DNA of 64,000 nt from Undaria pinnatifida (taxonomy: Eukaryota > Sar > Phaeophyceae > Laminariales > Alariaceae): NCBI GenBank assembly GCA_012845835.1, contig JABAKD010000016.1, positions 13,939,020 to 14,003,019 of the forward strand, written 5' to 3'. This document shows positions 12,901 to 26,400 of this stretch, piece by piece (the stretch's first letter is position 1; the number at the start of each line of letters is the position of its first letter). Both the position numbers and the translations under genes were made by a program. The notes under the pieces are model-generated. The model saw nothing but the letters and a program-made list of their open reading frames with translations, did no database searches and was not told the DNA's origin.

Positions 12901-15900
12901 TGTTTACGGAGACTCGCGGGGATACTTCACCGTCGATTGCCCGTATGCCACATGGTATCTCTCGTCGAAGGTGGAGGAAAATCATCCAATATTCCCCTCT
13001 AGACAACTATTAGATTGATCATGTATAGCCACGAGCGCAGGCGTGGGGCAACCCGGGAAAAGGAACAACCTACGGCTACGTTTTACGTTCAAGCAAGCCA
13101 TCATAACTTGGTCGTTTTGGGGTGCCGCCTCCTCAGGCTTCGACGCATGTCTGGATGCCCGTGCCGTGACACGCGTGCCTAGTTTGTTTGTGTTGCCGTC
13201 CTGCGGAGTCATGAGATCCGTTTTGTCCTCCTGACGGAGCCGCGTGCCTCTCCCGCCCCGCTTTTCGGCCCTCCTTGCCCTTCCCCCTCGGTGTATCGCC
13301 GTACAGTAGTGGTCCCTCTTTAGTGCCGGTATGTGCACTATAGAGGTAAACACCGGCACTATAGCGGAAACCGGCACTACTCCGCGTACTGGCGTTGCCG
13401 GTTGTTCCCATCAGTGCCAATCGATTTCACAGGCGCTGTAGCGGGCAACGGGCACTACTCAACAGGCTTTGTAGAGAGGCCTTTACTGTATTGCCATATC
13501 GCCGTCAGCCTGGGTGGCGTTTTGAACCGACGTGCCGCCGGCCTGGCTGGTACCCATAATGCTGTTAATACTAGGCTGCTACGAATATTAGGCTATCACT
13601 AGAAACTATTTTGGCATTGCTTAACTTTCTTAAGAACATGAAAGTAGCTTATTTGTTTTTTTTTAGGGCATAACGAACATACACGGTATTACTAGATTTG
13701 TGTTTTTTAGTGCTCCTTATCCAGCAAAAATCTTTTTTAAAATATGCAAAACGAGCAGAATGGATATAAACCAGAAAAAAACATAAAAAAAGACAAAAAC
13801 AGCATTAAAACTAGACAAAAACAGCAGAATGGATACAACCCAGCAAAAAACTTTGAAATGAAAAAAATGGGCAACAAAAGCAGAATGGATATGAGCCTAC
13901 CGCCGGTGTCCTCTAATGGTAGGTGTCGTTCCACGATCGGGCGAGCTGCAGCAGCTGTGGTGGTTTCTGGAGAAAGGAGTGGTCGGTGATCCGAGGGTAA
14001 CTGTCGAGGGTTTCCGCGACGTGCTTTTAGGTGAGAGACTTACTGCTGCGGATTGTCGTATGACCCGTCTCTCGAGAGCAAACAACGCAGTTGACTGCCT
14101 AGCTTTGACCCGCCAAGGCCTCTATTGACTTGAAGTACTGTTTTTGGAGTGATTCGTTTCTTGATGGTTGTCCGTTAAGCCTCAAGAGTGCCTTAACAGC
14201 AGTCTAGTCTTGACCCGTGCAGGTCTCTATTGACATGGCGTACTAGTACTAGTATTAGAGTGAGTAGCTCCTTGAGGGTCGTACGTGAAGCAGCGAGAGT
14301 GCTGTCACGGTCTAGTCTTGACCCGTCAAGGCCTCTAATGGCTTAACATGCTGTTTTCAGAGTGAGTAATTCCTTGACGGTCGGTTGTCCGTCAAGGAGC
14401 AAGAATGCCGTCGACTGACATTTTTCGCTCCAGAGAGCGGAGTATCGGATCTTACGGTGTTTTTGCACGTTATCTGCTGTGTGTTAAACCTCAACCGCTC
14501 AGGTTGCACCGCACTTTGACTCAGGTTGCACCGTATATTATATTTGGCGACAGAGTGTGTTTGCAAGCCCAACTGTCGTGGGATACACATTGGGCAGCAG
14601 GCTCACGACAAGGGGGTCGGCATAATGTGGATCAGATTCAACACATGTAGAGAAACTTAGTAGCTGACCACGGACGGTGCAATCAAGTTTCTTGCGCTCA
14701 GCGGAAGTTTACTTATAGTAGGCTGGTGTTGTGCGAAGAGCGCGTTTGTTCCTCTGTGCGTCTGTGAGGCTTTTTTTTCCTCGTTTTTTTCTTCTAGAAC
14801 TAACGCTACCAGAACAGCCCCCCCGAACTCATTGCTCGTTGAAAAACGGACACCAAAGGTGTAAAACCCTAAGGCCATTTGTCATGCAGTCGGATTTGGC
14901 AGCCGAAAACGGTCTTTTTCGACTAAAGCCCAAATCGGGCTTTCTTACGCAGTCGAAAAAGGGCTTTTTTGACTCAACTTTTTTCGACTGAGATTTCCGA
15001 CTGGCGGGTCCAGTCGAAAAAGTCAAGTTTTTCGACTCGATCCTCCAGTCGAAAAACTCAGTCGAAAAAGTTTTACACGCGTTTTTTTAACCGATCGCAT
15101 CGCTCATCCCACCACCAAACACACACCCACACGGCCACACGGCCACACACCCATACCAAGTACCACACTGCAGTATCATACGAGGCGCTGACGCTGGCTT
15201 GGCTATCCCAGCTACCTGTTGCTTCTCGCAGCAAGTCAGCGTGGCGCATTCCTAGTTTTGCTCGCCAGCAGCGTGTATCACACGACGGCAGCAGCGCTCG
15301 GTCTCGATCACATGCTGCCAACAACGGCTGCGGCTGCTGTAGCTTTGGCGGCTCTCGGCTGAGTGCAACTCCACGAACGTAGCTTTGGCGGCTTTCGGCT
15401 AAGCCCAAAGCCACCAACTCGCTGGGACGAGGGTTCGCCGAGCCGTTGCTCGCGGAGAAAGCGCGAAGCACAGAGCTGCCAACCGATTTCGCCTGCTGTA
15501 CAGCAGTACTCCCTCACACCGACCGCCTCTAGGAAGAGCACGAAAACTATTGAATCGACTCGACTGACGATAAGAAGAAGGACCAGAAGAATCCAGTCGA
15601 AAAAACGTCCAGTCGAAAAGAGACGTTTTCGACTGGCGGAATCCGACTGCGTAAGAAATGGCTTAACTCTAAATTCGATGATATTAAAAGCCGACAAGGG
15701 CAGAACAAGCTGAACTATTCTCGCGATAAAAATGAAGACAGGTGCCGTAGTGGGGAGCTGGGGAGGAGAGCTTACTTTGTGACTCCGGGTGTTACCACGT
15801 CCATGGAGGGAGAATGAGCAAGAAGAGCGAAAATGATAAATGTGATGAGCAAAACAAAAAAACTGGCCGTTTCTGGCCGGCGGCAGCAGGCAAGAGTACA

Positions 15901-18900
15901 TCGTTCCCCTCCCGCTACCAAAGCGAAAGAGAAATCACTCTTCTTTTAGGTTTCTCAGTCTTCTGCGCACAGGCCACCGCTCGCCCCGTCTGCTGTGTTA
16001 TCAAACCCTCATGTCTTGTGCTGCCACACTAACCGAACGCTAACGGCAGGGCGCGTGACCAAGCTTGCTCTGCTACCAGATTGGACTGCACAAAACGACA
16101 CCCGAAGAGGCCACCATCAGGACCAGCGGTCGTCCAAAACCTTAGACGGGGAGGACAATGGCTGCGAGAGCCCGGGCACCGGCGTTTTACGAGAGGTGAC
16201 CCGATACATAGGCATAATGCTTGCGCCGCGCGGGCGTGAGGTGTGGTGTGGTGTGGTGTGGTGTGGTGTGGCGGTTTCTCTTTGTACCACTGTGGACGGA
16301 AGTGCAGGGAGTGCTGGGGTATTGACAGGATTGACCAAACGGTCCCTACGTTGCCGTCCAGAAAATAATTTTGTTCAACGCTGTGGTTGCGGCAGGCGCT
16401 AGACCCTCCGCTGGAGTACTTTAGCGAACAGGGGTATTTTCCACGAAGCCAGATAGGGGGGGTCGTGATCGCTCCACGTGTGCGTCGGACATCGTCACCG
16501 CAAGCCCCTAAATATGACCAGTATCCGTATATTTCCTCTGCTGGGGGGTGGACGGACATATTTGCGAGAATCGCCAAACCGGGTCTGCACGGAGCAGGAG
16601 CACTGGTCTCGTATCTACCACTTGCCATCGTCCTACGCCATTGCGCTCCCATGTAATGGCCTGCAGTCGGTCGTTCAGCGTCTCTCCTGAACGCGTGTAC
16701 GTGCACCGACTGTATCTCCCGGTATCCTTTTATCCTCTCGGGGTAGATATTTTGGAGATGTCCAAGAACTCCTTTTCCTGCTGTTTTTTTAGAGGATTTG
16801 CGAAGCGTTCCTGACTTCTTTCTCTTTGTCAAATTAAGGAAACGTTCATGTTTTCATGTTTTTCTTGACAATAAATAAGAGGAAGATCAGGAAAATACTC
16901 TTCGATAAAAACGGTCCTAAGGGTAGCCGGTCGGCGTTACTTTCGGGTTGGTATCTCCCTTTCCTCCTTGCGGTGCAGGTGAGAACCGCGCTGGGATTGG
17001 TCCGCAGAAGGGTTCGAGGGGTGATCCGGGGCTGCGAGGATAGAGACCTCACCGCGGACGGTTGGGTCACGGAAGAAGCTTTCCTCGCAGTGCTCAGGGA
17101 CCAGGGCATACTGCAGCAATTGGGGTGAGCGTTTTCGAGGCCTAGAGACAACTTGATAGTTAATCTTTACGGGAGGGTTGACCCCGGCGCCCAAAGTCGA
17201 CCATCCGACCTGAATACTAACCCTCCCTGACCCGAACGCTATGGGGTGAGCTGTACTTGGATGCTGTGGCTTGTGAAGGCTCTAGGTTGACTACTGTAGG
17301 CAGGCTTGAATGCCGCGCCTGGAAAGACTCTACAGTAGGTTGATTCGTTGGGATCGGGATGCTGTGGCTTGGAAAGACCCTAGGTCGGCTGAGCCGCTTG
17401 TAAGATAACCCTTGACCAACCAGAGCGCGTAAATAGCTGCCTTAGGAAGATTCACAATCGGTGTATATTTATTTCAAATGCGTCAGCTATGAGTTCGACC
17501 GGTTGAGTGATCAATACTCAGCTTTGAAGCGTGATACGTCGGCCGCGCGTTTTCCATGCGTGTTAGTTCCTCGCTAAGGATATGCTCTAGGGCATTGGCT
17601 CTTATTTACAAAAAAAACAAGTCACCTCAGCTGCGGGGCCTACTTGAAGAACTGAGGTCGATATAGAAATATGAGCTGTGCTCATAAACGTATGGTAGAT
17701 ACGTTACACACATATGGTGCATTCTGAGCCAAATGCGCTGAAACCTGGGCCAAATGCGGTGCAACCTGAGACAAAGGGGGCGCAACCTGAACCAAATTCG
17801 GTACAACCTGATCCAAATGGCGTGGAACCTGAGCCAGCTGCGATTCAACCTGAACCAAATGCCGTGCAACCTGAGACAAATGCGGTGCAACCTGAGCGAG
17901 ATGCGGTGCAACCTAAGCCAAATTCGGTGCTACCTGAGCCAAATTCGTTGCAACCTGAGTCTAACATGGTGCAATCTGAGCCAAATGCGGTGCAATCTGA
18001 GCCAAGTACGGTGCAACCTGAGCCGAGTCGGATGAACCTGAGCCAAACGTGAGGCAACCCGAGTCAAAACGTGGTGCAACGTGAAGCATATGCGGTGCAA
18101 CCTGAGCCTGAGTCAACTGCGGTGCAACTTGAGCCAAATGCAGTGCAACCTGAACCAACTGCGGTGCCACCAGAGCCAAATGCGTTTCAAACGGATCCAG
18201 TTTGCGGTGCAACCTGAGCCAAATGCGGTGCAACCTGAGCGTGGTGCAACCTGAGCCAACCGCGGTGCCACCTGAGCCAACCGCGGTACAACCTGAACCA
18301 CATGCGGCGGAACCTGAGCCAACTTCAGTGCAACCTGAGCCAATGAGCTTCATCACATGTGGAGAAGCTATTAAAGCGTAGTAGCTGACATTTCCCTCGC
18401 GTGAGCGTGATAGGAGAAACACGAATGGTGCTGAAAAGCAGCTCCCGTGCACGGTGTATGCGTAAGCGGCGTCGTATAGACCATAAGGCACAGCAGTCTC
18501 GCTACACTACTACTATTGTGTTACTACCAATACTACCAATCAGTTTAAATCACTTTTTCGTTTTTGTTGCTTTGGTCCAAACCTCGAAATACACGTATAA
18601 GCTGGCAACCCGCAGGGCGGTGCGGCAGCGTTGTCTTATCCTTATATCTCAATTTCGCTAACCAACATCGTCTAATTCGAACAAACCGTCTGATCCATGC
18701 CGGTATTTTGAATTACCCACACCTCTCATTTAAGCTATTGAACACCGTCTAATTCACAAAGTGCCTGTTTTTTTGCCGGTATCTACCTAACTAACATCTT
18801 TCGTACGCAGTAGGTGTCGGGTACCCGCCAGCTCAAGCTCACTGCTTTTGGCTGCAGCATCCTCACCTTGTCCAACGATGTCAGTGGACGGCGGTGAAGG

Positions 18901-21900
18901 CCCACGACGGACGCGACCGTCTAGACGTAACTTATATTTGTCAGGGCTTTTCACGGGTCGGGTCAAATCTCGCGGGTCGGGTTGGGTCGGGTCGGGTCAG
19001 CTGATCCGACCCCACCCGTGAGAATTTCGAGACGTCTTGACCCGACCCGACCCGATCCGCGAGAATTTCGAGACGTCTTGACTCGACCCGACCTGACCCA
19101 ACTCGACCCAACCCGACCGGCGAGATTTTTAAAACCTCCTGACCCGACCCGACCCGACCCAACCCGACCCGAGAGATTTTAAAATCCTCCTGACCCGACC
19201 CGACCCGACCCGCCACAATTCGGGTGACCCGCGAGATTCGGGTTTCATGTGGGTCAGGTCGACTTGACCCGTGACATTTCTCACGGCTCAAATTCAAAAA
19301 CTCACGGGTCAAAGTATGTATACCTCGGTCGGTTGGTTCGTCCTTGGTCTCTCGTACTTTTCCCAAGATGTCGTGTTCTCTGGTTTCTTACCGGCATTGT
19401 TTGCAGCATTATTATTATGTCATGTGGTGTGCGCGCGAAAAATGAGGAAGAAACCGCAACCCAGACGCGTGGGCAAATAGCCACGCCCGTACCGCTAGAC
19501 CACCGGGTCGACCCGACGAGCGACCCGACGAGCGAGCTAGTTATGAGTGCAGTCTCCGGCCCCGGCAAGCAGCCTAGCTGAGAGGCCTCCGGCAGCAAGC
19601 CCACAACTGGGGCGGTGGATCTGTCAGCAGGGGCTGCGATCCGCGAGGATGCGTTGTCTGCTGCTGCTGCTTGCTGCTGCCAGGGTGCTGTTGCTGCAGT
19701 TGCTGCCAGGGTGCTGTTGCTGCTGTGCTGCTGCTGCTGCTTCGACGACGACTGCTCTTGCTTTCTTACGTTTGGTCACATTTCGTACTGGTATGATAAT
19801 GCTCGAGCTAGCTACTACTACTGCTGTATCTATCTTTTATCAATGCAGTCTCCAGCCCCGGCAAGCAGGCTAGCTGAGCCGCCTCCGGCAGCAAGCCCAC
19901 AACTGGGGCGGTGGATCTGTCAGCAGGGGCTGCGATCCGCGAGAATCCGGGGTCTGCTGCTTGTGCTTGCTGCTGCCAGCGCTGCCGCCGCAGCTGCTGC
20001 GTCGACGACGACTGCCCTTCCTTGCCTTTTTACGTTTGGTCACATTTCGTACTGGTATGACCGTAATATTACTACTGTTGTTACGGCTTCGGCCGGCACG
20101 GGATTCGCGCCACACTGCTGTATGCCTTGATACGAGTAGCTAGGGTTACTGCCTGGTGATTGTTCTGCACGCTGTTATTATGACATATGATCGGAGCATC
20201 GGCACGAGAGAGGCTTGAAGCGGAAAGTTTTGTATTATTTACGGATCCGCGGGTCGGACCCGCGGGGCGCCTGCACAGCAATGGCCCTCAGCTGTAATAA
20301 GTTTGAAAATGGCGGATCCGCGGGCCAGATCCGCGGGTTTGACCCGCGGGTCAGCCGAAAACATCTCGCGGGTCATGATGACTTGACCCGCGAGTGACCC
20401 GTATCTCGCGGGTCGGGTCGTTTTGAAAACCTCTTGACCCGACCCGACCCGACCCGCGAGATTTTGAAACCTCTTGACCCGATCCGACCCGACCCGCGAG
20501 ATTTTGAAACCTCTTGACCCGACCCGACCCGACCCGTGAGATTTTAAAATGTGACGAACCGACCCGACCCGACCCGCGAGGTTTTTAAACCCCCTTGACC
20601 CATGAAAAGCCCTGTAATTTTTAGTGTTGGAGACCCCAAAGGTGGGGCAAAGATGTCGGCGGACGGTAATTAAGGCCTGTGGCGGATGGCCGTCTAGACT
20701 TACTGTACTAGTTTTAGTATGAGGGGCTTCTAAATGTGTGGCTGATGGTGCATACACATTGCCTCTCCTGCCGCATTTGCCCTTGTCCTTCGTGCTCTCC
20801 GTTTTTTTACAGCAACGCTGGCTTGTCCGCGCTTCGTCAAGCGGTTGGGGTGGATGCGTGCGAGGACAAGAAGAGCGCCCCCACCGCAGTCGTGCGATAT
20901 ACCGGGCTGGTGGGGGCAATCGACAGCTACTTGGACACTGTGATCTCGTGGGACACGGCTGATGTCGCGCTAAGGCTGGGCTCCGGCGAGGTAGGCGATA
21001 TCTCCCCTACCTATAATGCCTTATCGCCTTCACAACTAGAACCCCGTTTTCGGGGACGTAATTACTTGGATTTAGTATAGGGAAGGGTTTTGGGGGTTAA
21101 TGTCCCGGAGGGGTTGCTAAACATCGACGTGAGTTTTACTTTGTTTTTCGGCCCGATCCTGGGTTCTCCATACCGGCCGTTGTCCCGAATATCACCCGGC
21201 TGTGTGATTTCGTTGGACGCGATGTCTCCGGTGTGTGCGTTTTCCCGTCCACAGCAGGCACACGAAGATGATCGCGGCATTGCCATCCAGACGTCACCCA
21301 CGCGGCACAGCCACGGAAGCCCCAACGGAGGCGAAGTGGATAGAGGATCCCCCACCCCCCTTGTCGAAACGCCTATTTGTCCCGTTTCCGCCAAGAAAAT
21401 GGTCGACGTAACGGTTTCCCAGAATAGCGTGGCTCGCGCGGCGCGGGGTTGGGACGATGACCCTCCCGTGGCACCACTCGGAATGCGCCATTTTCCTCAC
21501 AAGAATTGCTCAGTGGCGACTCTTGTGGGCGGCAGGGTATTCAGCGACAGGGCGGCCACCAAAAATAAGGTCGAACATGAGGTGGGTTTTTTTTTGTGTT
21601 TAGTCAGTCCCGCTGGAGCAATGCCTCCACATTGTGGGAGCCGAAGCAATTTGGAGCATCGTCCGCTGTGCAGCCAGTGCAGTTTTTTACTTGTATTGGG
21701 TCTCCGTTTGTGGCTCGCGGTGTGTTTTATGGCGAGCACGACTGCAGTCAGGTGATTGGCCTCCCCAGCTTTATTGGCGTTCACGTTTGCATGGCGCGGT
21801 ACGGCCCTGGAATATTTATTTTCAGCAGTAGATGCGAATGGACGTCATGAGCTACGGCATGCGCCCAGTGCCCACCGCACATTTTAGGTGCGGTTGTCTT

Positions 21901-23249
21901 GCCGAACCGACACCTTTCAACCTTGATACACACCACAACGCCCTCACATAGAGCGGAAAGCCTGCGCCGGTGGAATAAGCATCACAATGGACAAGTACAA
22001 GCCTGACTCCAACCCTGATCTCCACCATAACGCTATATTATCCCTGCCATAACGCCCTCGCAGAGAGAGCGGAGACCCTTGACCGGTGGAGTTGGCGTGT
22101 CCACGGGAATGATGGGTGCCCTGCACTGGAGAGACACCGCCCCCGTCCCCTCAAAACCCGCAAACCTCGCAAGCCCTCGACAATCACCCGTCGCGGCATC
22201 AGGCACGTCCCCGTGCCCATCTTGGAGAAGGGGCAACGACGCATCTGCACCTGACTGCAGCCCGACTCCAACGGATCCACAGCAATCGGGTTCTGGTCAC
22301 AAAAACAGATCGGCCGGGCGAAACCTTTTTGTCCCGACTGGCGGGGATTCGGGGCTTGGTAGACCCGCGTGGTCAAGTGGAAGACGGGGGTTTGAGGGTG
22401 GGGTTGGCGGCTTGACTGGGGGAGGGGTCAGCCGTGCGATTTGCTGGGAGGGAGGGGAGAAGTCGGAAGATCGACAAGGTGAGGGGCGCGCACGGCTAAG
22501 AGCACAAGCGGAAGTACGAGCTGTGCAGTGTGGAAAGTGAGAGAGCACGACTTGCGGTTTCGCCAAAATACCCCAAAAGCGACAGGTTTCGGATTAATGT
22601 GTGGCAGTGCTGAACATATTGCGGTTTGCCGAAATATCACCGTAGCAGCAGGTTTTTGATTGATATGTGGCGTGCTGCACGAACTCCGGTTTGCCAGAAT
22701 GTCACCATAGCGGCAGCTTTTGGATGAATGCGTGGCATGCTGGGGGTTTCCTAGATCGACTGTATCGACTGTGCGGTCGCCGTTACGATCATCCGGACGC
22801 TCGCGAGTATGCAGGGGGGTGCAGTCTTTGCTTGCTGTTGCACTCCGCTGTGCATCTATGATATCTCTGAAACGAGCTGGGGTCGGGATTCCGACCAATG
22901 TTTAGAGGAATAATGGCTCCATATGGACAATGCGTTGTAGCGCCGAGGCACAGGCGACGCAGGGGGGGTTGGGGGTTGATAGAACTTCACGTGACAGCAA
23001 GTGGGTTCCGACCAATGTTTTGAACTGTGGAGCCCGTATGTGGGCAGTCCGTGGCGGTACCGAGCCACAGGAGACGCGTTTCGGACTGCAGACTTTCCCG
23101 CACCGCCGGCATCTCCTCCCGAGAGCTGTCACGCGAATGACGTGTAGGTAATTTCCCGCTCCAGACTTGTTGGAGCCTGCCTTGTGACCACGGAATATTA
23201 ATAGAGTATGGACATGGCTTGTTGTGAGGACGACGACAACAACAACGGC

Positions 23250-23293
<44 letters not shown>

Positions 23294-23307
23294 CGACAAC
23301 GACAACG

Positions 23308-23392
<85 letters not shown>

Positions 23393-23403
23393 CCACAACA
23401 ACC

Positions 23404-23457
<54 letters not shown>

Positions 23458-26400
23458 GCAATAGACTATATCCCGAATGATGCCCCTGTTATGCCGAGGT
23501 CCCGACTGACGGATACTGTATCCCGAACCACGTCGCGTGTTGTGCAGAAGACATGGCGGGGTCTCCAGTAGCCGTAGGCGATGACAGCGATGATCGGTGC
23601 AACAGCCCGGGCAAAAGAAGTAATGTCGACCATCGCGACGGCCGCGACGAGAGGGGGGCGACCCCAGAGGTTGCTGGCGGCGAGTATGGCCATATGAAGG
23701 TGTGGAAACCTCAACCCGCTGTGTTCATTCACACATCGGCGGTTATTTAACCGTGCGTTAACACCAAATAAAGGTCCCTCTATGGCGCCGGTTTGTGCCA
23801 GCCAGAAATACCGGCATTATTACGGCAATCTGAACTACTCTGCATACTGCCACTACTCGTTGCTCCCATCTGTTCCCAGCGATTTCACAGGCGCTATAGC
23901 GGGCAACCAGCACTACTCAACCCGCACTATAGAGGGACCACTGCCGTGCCCGATTGACATTGTGGCACAGGACGACAGCCCATTACGCTCCCGTCCCTCA
24001 CAGCATCCGTACAGACCCCAACGAGAATATAGTGCTCTCTGCCGTTGTTGGCCCCATGGTTTAATAAATACGTTTCTTCTTCTGCCTGCCGGCAAGTGCA
24101 TCAGCACCAGCCTAAGAGTCACCTCCAGCGTTGGCCTCTGCTACCACGCCATTTCGGGGACACGCACCGCGAGATAGTGGTATACACGGGGTGGTCGACA
24201 AGTGCCTAAACCTTTTTTGAGGGCCAGGTGTAGCGGCCTCAAAATCGACAAGTGCCGCCTTGCCAGCCTTCTGGGACGAGCATGCAGCGGTACAACTAGC
24301 ATCACGCTTCCCCCATGTTTTCCTTCCGTTTTGCTCTTCGGACACACACCACCACACCACCCCTACTCCGTTAGCCCGGCATGTTTCGCGTGGCGGGTGT
24401 TGCATTCGTCACCTTTTTTCGAGATTTTTTCCTTCTATTTCCTCTGAGGGGTTAAAAGCGACGCTTGGCAGACGCGTTTGAATGGACAGCGCCGTGGTCC
24501 TGGATCACGTCACTGCAGACTCACGAACCCGGTTTGGGCATCCACAGGGAAAACATGTTAATGATGATACATGAAATGTTGATAGTGCCATGCATGACGA
24601 TTTCAGCATGGGCCCACACCGCTGGGGTACGTACGGGATGTGCTAGATTTTTGCTATGTAAGGAGCTACTGTGCGCCGCGCGTGCAGCACGATGATACTT
24701 GTAATGCTGTTTTTGGTTCTTCCTAGAAATACCGCATTTATCCTCTTTTAGAGGTCAATAGCCTTTGACTTAGCGATGTTCTCACCCCACAATCATACCA
24801 GATAAAGTACCAAATACATTTCGATGTTTGAGGTGGTCCGCACATTTTTTATCAGTTTTTCGAAAACGCGCGACGAAGCCGCGCTCGGGTCGGAGCCCTA
24901 GCCTGGGGTAGAGTTGGGGTTAGGGTCGGGGTTAGGGTTAGGGTTAGGGTGGGTCGACGCCCTCTCGCGATTTGACGAAAAAAAAACAGCACAAAAACAC
25001 AAAAATCAGCTTTAAAACCTCTACAAAGTGAAATGTATTTGGTACTTTATCTGGTACGATTTGTGGGACAAAGCCGGTGAAGGCGACTTTTTTAGGTCGC
25101 TCGCCCTACCGAGTCCTCAAAGGGTTAGTAGCGCGCGGAAGCAGGTGCAATCGGTCCCTCTATGGTGCGGGTTGAGTAGTGCCGGTTGCCCGCTATAATG
25201 CATGTGAATTTGCTTGGCACAGATGGCTACAACGAGTAGTGGCAGTGTGCGGAGTAGTGCTGGTTGCCCCTATAGTGCAGGCGTTTCCCTCTATAGTGCA
25301 CATACCGGCATTATAGAGTGTAGAGGGGCCACTACTGCTGTGATAGCTCCTTCACAAGTTTAATATTTGCATCATGTTTCGCGACCGTATATATATGGCT
25401 CGTTCATGCCAAAAGTTGCGCTGTTTTTGATCGCGACCTCTAGGCCTCAAGAGGAATAAACACTTCGCTTGACAGACACGTTTGGACAGACAGTGCCGTG
25501 GTGCTGGATCACACTGTTGTCTATTTAAGAGCACAAAGAAACACAAACTGGCTTATTCCACATGGTAATCATGTGCGGGATGAATTTATGTCTATTAACA
25601 GCACGAAGAAACTATATGGTTCGTTGACAAGCGAACCATTGCGGAATGATTCGCTACCATACATGCCTCATTCACAAGCCTAGCATTTCCGGGATAATTA
25701 TCGACCGTTCCTGCACGCCAGGTGCATCTATCCTCCCGCCGCAGTGGACAGTCAAATATGGGGAAGACGAGGGAGGTCACCGAAGCTTGGGCGGAGAACG
25801 CCGACCACCGCACCGACAGCGCGAATGCCGACACTGGCACAACGATGCATCGAGCCGTCTTTCGCCCCGGAATCGGAAAAAATCCGCGGGAGATCTCGGA
25901 GAGCAGGCGAGGCGCTCTGCAATGCTTACGTCCTTACACTTTACCGTGTTTTGTAAACGCTCTACATTGAACGTTCACCGTGTGCACCTTTCTACCATGT
26001 TTCAGCCTTGTTTGATTTTGTTCGGACGTGCTGATAAAGTGTACGATGTGCACCTTGTTTGGTTTCGGTTGGAGGCGCTGTGCCGCACGCGACACCAGTT
26101 GGGTCTTGTGGTCAGTGATACGAATAGGGGCATTTTTTTCGCGCGCAGGACGCGAGACAGGACTCGTGGTTTTCACGTGCGTGCATGCCCAAAACGCGAC
26201 ATCCGACAACCCCTGATCACAGCTGTTTAATGCTGTAACGTTAGCCCCTCAGGAATGGTTGCATAGCAAGTTTGGGGATCGGAAGCCGTCCTGGAGCCGT
26301 TGTGTTGTCTCTTCTTGCGTTATCAGTTGATCCGGGGAATGGAGCTTACTATGTAAAAATATGATGACCTACACCACTCGCGCGACCAATCTTGTATGTA

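Noticed and set aside
13741-13890. A/T-rich frames with Lys/Asn/Gln
   Set aside because: A low-complexity tract (AAAACAGCAGAATGGATA repeated) just upstream of exon 11; no domain.
15308-15901. 197-codon frame on the - strand
   Set aside because: It covers the TIR element and adjoining repeat. No family is visible, and the repeat also occurs at 42310 without such a frame.
16029-16832. 267-codon frame on the - strand
   Set aside because: It lies opposite exon 12 and an intron tract of GTGTG repeats, which yields His-Thr-Pro repeats. The + strand exon has matching splice phase and the - strand frame has no recognisable domain.
17714-18491. Long repetitive frames with PEPNAVQ-like or GSGCTA-like heptads
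   Set aside because: They come from a 21-nt minisatellite inside an intron. Several frames are open on both strands for that reason.
20239-20919. 226-codon frame on the - strand
   Set aside because: It runs through the (GACCC)n arm of the foldback element, giving Gly-Arg-Val-Gly-Ser repeats, and over exon 14 on the other strand.
22902-23480. Poly-Val, poly-Leu, poly-Asn and poly-Thr frames
   Set aside because: Translation of the (AAC)n run in different frames.
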